A DNA stretch of 64,000 bases from contig JAQFVV010006293.1 of NCBI GenBank assembly GCA_028023455.1, forward strand, positions 2,181,844 through 2,245,843. Reading direction: 5' to 3'. The translations under genes and the position numbers were made by a program. The notes under the pieces were generated by a model. The model ran no database searches, was not told where the DNA came from, and saw nothing but the letters and a program-made list of their open reading frames with translations. Source of the stretch: Epiperipatus broadwayi (lineage: Eukaryota > Onychophora > Udeonychophora > Euonychophora > Peripatidae). Of the stretch, positions 58,642 through 64,000 are shown one piece after another. How positions within the stretch are numbered: the stretch's first letter is position 1; each line of letters starts with the position of its first letter.

Positions 58642-59403
58642 TGGATTGAAAAATATAGGGGAGAAGGAATCAGCTATTATCCTGTTTTATCAAGGTTTCC
58701 TACTAAGGAAAATTGTATTGAGTCTCATCACCAGTTTGAAAATGTTTTGATATGGTAATGATTAGGGAGTGTAGCAACTCTATAGAGCAAATAAACAATG
58801 GATTTATAGTCATTGACTTTTAAAGCACTCCAATCATCTTACATTTCATTTGGAAGTTCTTCATGAATTACATTTAAATCAATATTTTATTATCCGAGTT
58901 ACTCCTGTAAGGTTTTCCTTATGATTAAGAAAATAAGTCTCTAATTATTTTATTATGGAATTATCAGATAAAATCAATAGCCTATAGAAATGGATGGTGT
59001 TTAACCTTAGAGGAAAAAAACTTTAAATATTTATCTCAAAATGTGCAGAATGCAATTACCATTATTAATGATCACCAATCATATCAATCTAACTGGCTCA
59101 ATTTAAAAGCACTATATTAATTTTTAGTCAATTTTTTTTAATGCAAAATGGGCTTAATATGTCACAGCAACTGAATCAAAACTTCATCAAATCATTAAAA
59201 ACAATAATAAGAATATTCCACAAGATTCAATTCACATAAAATTGCTTAAGCCTGAAGATTTTATTCCATGTTATGAGAACAACCCTGACTTGAATAGTCA
59301 TCCAGATATATTATTTGGTGATCAACAAACTGCAATTGGAGGAAGTTGTTTTTTTAATAATTATGTAAACATATTGGATGAGGATACTATCTTAAACCCA
59401 TAA
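58642..59403 (+). pseudogene. Unidentified decayed coding-like region
   Basis: Three successive plus-strand stop-free stretches have protein-like composition: 58642-58758 (with RGEGISYYPVLSRFPTKEN), 58929-59120 (with YRNGWCLTLEEKNFKYLSQN, then NDHQSYQSNWLNLKALY) and 59158-59403 (with IKLLKPEDFIPCYENNPDLN, then HPDILFGDQQTAIGG). None starts with a sensible ATG and they are in different phases, so this would be a frameshifted relic. I do not recognise the family. A transposon ORF, a processed pseudogene or, for the third, a real exon are all possible; no convincing splice pair was seen. Confidence 0.4.
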
Positions 59404-61759
59404 CAAAACTTTACTTTTTGGAGTTTGGCTCAATTCCATTTATGTACAAAGAACCATCTAGAGTCATATAAGTTTCATTTCTGCATGTTGAATTATCAGT
59501 CAGAATTAAAAAATAAAAATAACCAACAGAAAGTAAGATTTCTATGGATTCTTAGTAAATAATAACTATTTCATTATTATTATTTTTATTTACTATAGTC
59601 AACCTAGAATAATAGTAAAAATAGCATATTGAGAATGTACTGAAAATATTTAACTATTTGTTAAAATAATTAAGGTGTATCACTGCACACTCTTTTGTCA
59701 AATGGAGTGATCTTTTAAAAATAACTTATTTGTTCCTGTGATTTTTTTTCCCCACATGTGGGCTTCATAAAAATGTTATCCATAATTAGTTGCTACTTCC
59801 ATGGTTATAAATAAATGTTCATTAATTCATTCTCCTGGAATTTCACATGATTTAGATATTAAAAACTAAATCAATGGATAAAATATTAATCACTGATTGT
59901 TGTTTTGTTTTTGTTTTTTCATGTCTTATTTATTTAGTTTGCAGAAAATTATATTATCCATAATTGATTGTTAGTTTCATGATTAGAAATAAATACCCTG
60001 CAATTTCACATCTTAAAAACAAGTATATTAGTTGGACAAAAGTCTTAGAAGCTCGTATTTTTTTTTGTATGTCATAAATCATCAGAATGAAGTCAAAAGA
60101 TAAACACCTTAAAATAGTCCTGCATTGCAGTCTTTATTAATAAAGTCACCCCTTTAAATAGAAAATAAAGTATTATGTAGTGATAGTACTAAAATTTAAA
60201 GGATTTCTATCTCTGATCAATTGATCCAAACAACAGAAGTGCATAAATATTTTACTACAAGCAGTCATTCAAATACTGAAAAATCCCAGTGTATAAAATT
60301 AAAAACTTGTAATCAATATCATACTTTCTTTGTGAAGCTTAAAGTAAATTTAATCTCAGAAAGGCAACTTTTTTAAATATTAATGGAAATATGGCCACTA
60401 CTGTATAAGATAGTTTTCATCTAACTTTTAAAATATTAATATAAAATTGTATTTTATTTTGAACTTTATTGTCAGTATCATTCATTTATTTCACACCCTA
60501 ATGCCAGTTACTTAATCTATTTTGCTCTTGCTGTATTTTTCATTCTAACACTGTCTCGAAGTAGAAAAGGAGCATAATTCATTAATATAAATCTCTGTTT
60601 TGTAACTAAGCAATACTTAAAAAACATAATAATTTATAGGTGATTTAACATCATCATCATGATGAATAAGCAAAATGTCTTCCAATTTAAAATGTAGGAA
60701 TCATTTTTTTATAGAACTATTGGGAAATGGTTCTGTGCACCACACACAAAAAATGTTAGAATCCCTTGAATTTAACTGTATTGTATTAAGTTTTCAGTAT
60801 TTTCATGTCTTTTATTGTTTTAGATAAATATACATTTTAATTACATACATGTAATTTAGCTTAAATTATTATTATTAGTAGTAGTAGTAATAGTAGCAGT
60901 AGTAGTAGCAGTAGCAGCTGTTTGTGTATATTTATATGTACGTAATTCATTTTATTCCTTTAAAACTGTGTTTATTTGTTTTTTTGAATTTGTTCCAGCA
61001 TAATTACAAAATTAAAATAAATTGGATACAGCATTATGTTGCACAATTTTGCTTAATTTTTTTTTACATATACAGTATAAATTGGTAACAATGTTTTTGA
61101 TGATCTACAAGGCTTTATTATTTTATGATAGAGCATTAAAAATTTAAGATAGTAAATTAAGGACTGGCAGATAATGGTAAATTATTACCAATAATGATCT
61201 AGGGTTTTCACTTGTTCATAATATTTTGTTGCTTAATAACTTTAGTGTGATATAGTTTTTTAAAAAGTGTATGTATATATATACATCAATACAATCATTC
61301 TATATTTTAAATTTGTCTTTGCCAAATATATATATATGTATTACTACATTCCTGTAGAAATTTACTGTGTGATATCATGAGCCACACAAAGAAAGTTATT
61401 GAAGTGGACATAATTGTTTGATCAATAATAGATATTATTTGATTTCAAGAAAGTAGCATATTATTAAACAAAATATATGTGAAATTCTATCTGCTTCTCA
61501 TTTCTTTTCATAATACATCTCTATTAAGTTGTCAACTATTGATTTAATTTAAGCAATGAACGTGCGCTCTAGTCGTTGACTATTTAAGTACTTGTAATTT
61601 CAGATGCAAATATACTTTTACGCTCTTCACAATAGACTATTTGAAATAGAATGAAGGATTGTTTAATTAAAATGTGAGGGGGGGGGTCATTTTAAAGAAT
61701 TAATAATATTTGCATATGTATAAATGTAATATATATATATATATTAACTTAATATTTTT
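59404..61759. other. AT-rich DNA, nothing recognised
   Basis: No gene is recognised. A TAG/CAG trinucleotide microsatellite lies at 60866-60920, a G-run at 61678-61686 and AT repeats near 61275 and 61735. Confidence 0.5.
60866..60920 (+). repeat. TAG/CAG microsatellite
   Basis: An interrupted trinucleotide run, TTATTATTA followed by GTAGTAGTAG and AGCAGTAGCAG. Confidence 0.85.
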
Positions 61760-64000
61760 TTTTACTGTCAGTCATCTACTAGAAGGCTTCGAGCCTACTC
61801 AAAGGACCATATCTGCCAAGTGCTTGCTCTTTTTTTTTCTCAATAGCTAACATTTTCCTTAAGATCTATCAACTTTTTTCTTATTCTTCTTTTTTTCTCT
61901 TTCTATTTATCTTTATAAAATCTTGTTTTAAACATATGTTCAATTCGATTTTATTTTTTTTAATTTCTTTACTTACTCTTTATTTATATTCCAAAACTTG
62001 GCCCTACAATTTATTTTTCTCCAAATCCATATTGGTAGAGATTCTTATCTTTTTTTTTCTAATTGTTTAGTTTTCTGTTTCAAGTAAAGCAATGTTATTA
62101 GTAAAAGATTTTGTATTTTCAAAGCCCCATTAAATAAACCTCTAATTTTAGTAATGTCTGTTTAACCATTTCAATTCTTAATCTTATTTTTTCATCATTA
62201 CTTGCTCTATAATCTCTCTTAACTCCATTTCTTTTGTTTATTTGTTTGTTTTTTTATTTTAATTGTTACATTTTCTTTTCAATTTTAATAGAAATACCAT
62301 CTATTCTATTTAATATTCTGTTTTTGTTTTTCATTGTTTATAAGTATTTTCATATTATCATCACAACCTATACGGTAAAACCTTATTCTTCAGTGTTAAT
62401 CCTAACTTATCAATACAGGAATCATTTTTCCTACCATTTAAATGAATGTTAATATAAAATACATGTTTATATCACTTCCAGTATCTATATTTTCTATAAT
62501 AAATAGATTGTGCTCTCCTAATTTGGTTCTTTCATCTTAGGATTATTTAATTAAATTGTTCTATCAAACACATTTCAAAATCAATAAACAAATATAAACT
62601 TCTTTCTTTCTCTATATTTTTTCCAACATTCCGATTGCATCTTTTGTTTGGAATTATTCTAAAATTCTTGTATTTTCTTCCAGTACTCCTTTTTATTTAA
62701 TGGAATCATAATTCTTGAAAGTAAATTTACTTGCCATTCTTTTGATAAATTATATATAAAAACTATCTTATTCTTTCAAACTCTCTCCATGGCCTTTAGT
62801 TATTCAATGCAATGGGGGAATCTCATAATTTCTCAAGCTTGATTTAATTTCTTTTTATTTTTTTATTTTAAAGTCTTGACTTTCACTATTGTACTGGTTA
62901 ATTCAAATCTTATATAGTCAGGTGTTCCTTTTCAGTTAATATAAACTTGGACTTATTATTTTTATCTCAAAATCATTTTCATATTTTTCCCACTTTTTCA
63001 GTTCAGACTTCATATTTTTTAACAGGATATCAAAAATTTATTCTTAAATACTATTTTACTTCTCATCTTGGCTTTTTTCATCCAAATCATTCTACTATCT
63101 ATTAAATCAGATTTTGCAATTTTTTTATATTAATCTTCTAACCATATTTGGCTTAGCTTTTATCAGTTTTATGCATCTGTTCATTATTAAATATCTTCAG
63201 AAGCATTCTTTCATCTACATCTGTGCTTTATTTTTTTAATTATTTTTCTCTATAATATCTAACTCAGTGCATTTTTTTGTTTTTGTTTTTTTTTTTTTTA
63301 CCTTTTTAACTGGTATCAGAACTACAGCTTTTTATTTATCATTTTTTAATAATTTTCATTTTTAGTTTAGATTAATTTAATATATTATTATTTGGTCTTT
63401 AATTCTAAATAATTTTCTCATTTGAGAAATTTGAATTTATTTATTTATTTTCATTCAATTTTTCAAAAACCGATTTTATTTATCTGTTCTTTTTATTTTT
63501 TTAAATAATAATATCATTTTTATGATGTGCACTTCTATTATTAATACTTCTTACTTTAAATCATGTATAATCCATTTTAAATCTGCATTTCCTACTTTGG
63601 CACTTTTCATTTATAAAATCTTTTTGGGTTGTTAAATCATGTATTATCATGTTATTTTTTTTCTCACCTCATTGTTTTTATTGCTGATATATAATCTACA
63701 ATTTTACCATCTTTTCTTGTTTGAAAAAAGTTTTCATTATCATTGAATCATTATTTTTATATTGCTTTTTAATTATCTTTTTAATAACTTCATATATTTT
63801 TTAATCATCATCACTTGTTTGGTTTGTATATTTGAATAATGCATCAAATCTTTTGAACCCAATTTTAGCCTATCCAGTAATACTCTATTTATAAAAAGTA
63901 ATGCATATAGAACTTGTCATCTTGGACTTCAAGCAGTATCTAATTCTTTATGTTTATTTTTGCTCTACAATTCACTTTTGTAATTTTTTATTTTCATCTC
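61760..64000 (-). mobile_element. Probable decayed LINE, antisense, runs off the window
   Basis: The plus strand is strongly T-rich, as expected for the antisense of a LINE ORF. On the minus strand KAVVLIPVKK (63302-63331) resembles the WKxAVVxPxxKKG block, and LYLFIDFE (62574-62597) resembles RT motif A (xxxFIDFEKAFD). A GCDDN near 62355 lies at about the right distance for motif C. At 62030-62060 IWRKINCRAKFWN recalls the C-terminal WIWRK pattern of some LINEs. Stops are frequent. The gap between the first two blocks is too long (~700 bases), so an insertion or a mosaic is likely. Confidence 0.5.

Noticed and set aside
62234-62452. 72-codon plus-strand frame
   Set aside because: It is the T-rich antisense of a probable decayed LINE.
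1-64000. CRISPR arrays, bacterial operons, rRNA genes or LTR retrotransposons
   Set aside because: No regularly spaced short repeats, ribosome-binding-site gene clusters, rRNA sequence or paired LTRs were seen; the window is eukaryotic repeat-rich DNA.

Overview
The window reads as AT-rich animal nuclear DNA, probably from an invertebrate. By eye roughly three quarters of bases are A or T. Long homopolymers and microsatellites are common, there is no operon-like gene packing, and almost every recognisable coding segment belongs to a transposable element. RTE-clade LINEs, ZBED-like hAT transposons and tRNA-derived SINEs together point to a metazoan. I cannot name the species, and I found no exon of a host gene I could identify, so the window is probably intergenic or deep intronic. 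Layout: 0-2 kb is plain AT-rich DNA with a GACA/GATA microsatellite. 2.06-5.28 kb is a composite of inverted and direct copies of a ~320 bp unit, carrying a truncated RTE LINE and bounded by 13-bp direct repeats. 6.2-6.6 kb is a degenerate short tandem repeat. 8.09-13.45 kb is a two-copy tandem duplication of a ~2.7 kb segment. 14.43-17.73 kb is a full-length minus-strand RTE retrotransposon with perfect target-site duplications (TSDs), one base short of an uninterrupted ORF. 24.2-27.2 kb is a decayed Jockey/CR1-like LINE interrupted by a 499-bp hAT MITE. 27.64-27.85 kb is a tRNA-like sequence duplicated head to head inside a 13-bp TSD. 32.47-32.80 kb is a short 5'-truncated RTE insertion. 34.79-35.87 and 37.74-38.81 kb are decayed hAT transposons. 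39.4-40.5 kb is a decayed minus-strand LINE of another type. 45.4-45.9 kb holds old RTE fragments in opposite orientations. SINE-like copies lie near 36.3, 39.0, 40.5, 48.95 and 50.8 kb. 51.1-51.4 kb is a fold-back insertion. 53.3 kb has a short possible ISXO2/Merlin-type fragment. 54.54-56.17 kb is an inverted array of ~346 bp units with a nested MITE. 58.6-59.4 kb has unidentified decayed coding-like sequence. 61.8-64 kb looks like the antisense strand of another decayed LINE. How the parts relate: the two large RTE copies are close in sequence, so that family moved recently, while the fragments near 45.5 kb show it has also been present for a long time. RTE machinery may have supplied enzymes for the SINEs, but the SINE tails seen here do not visibly match the RTE tail. 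Several insertions can be ordered by nesting (hAT MITE after LINE; MITE after the 346-bp array; RTE after the fold-back units). The most unusual features are the two fold-back arrays and the inverted tRNA-like retroposon. None of them can be claimed as a new system without genome-wide searches.
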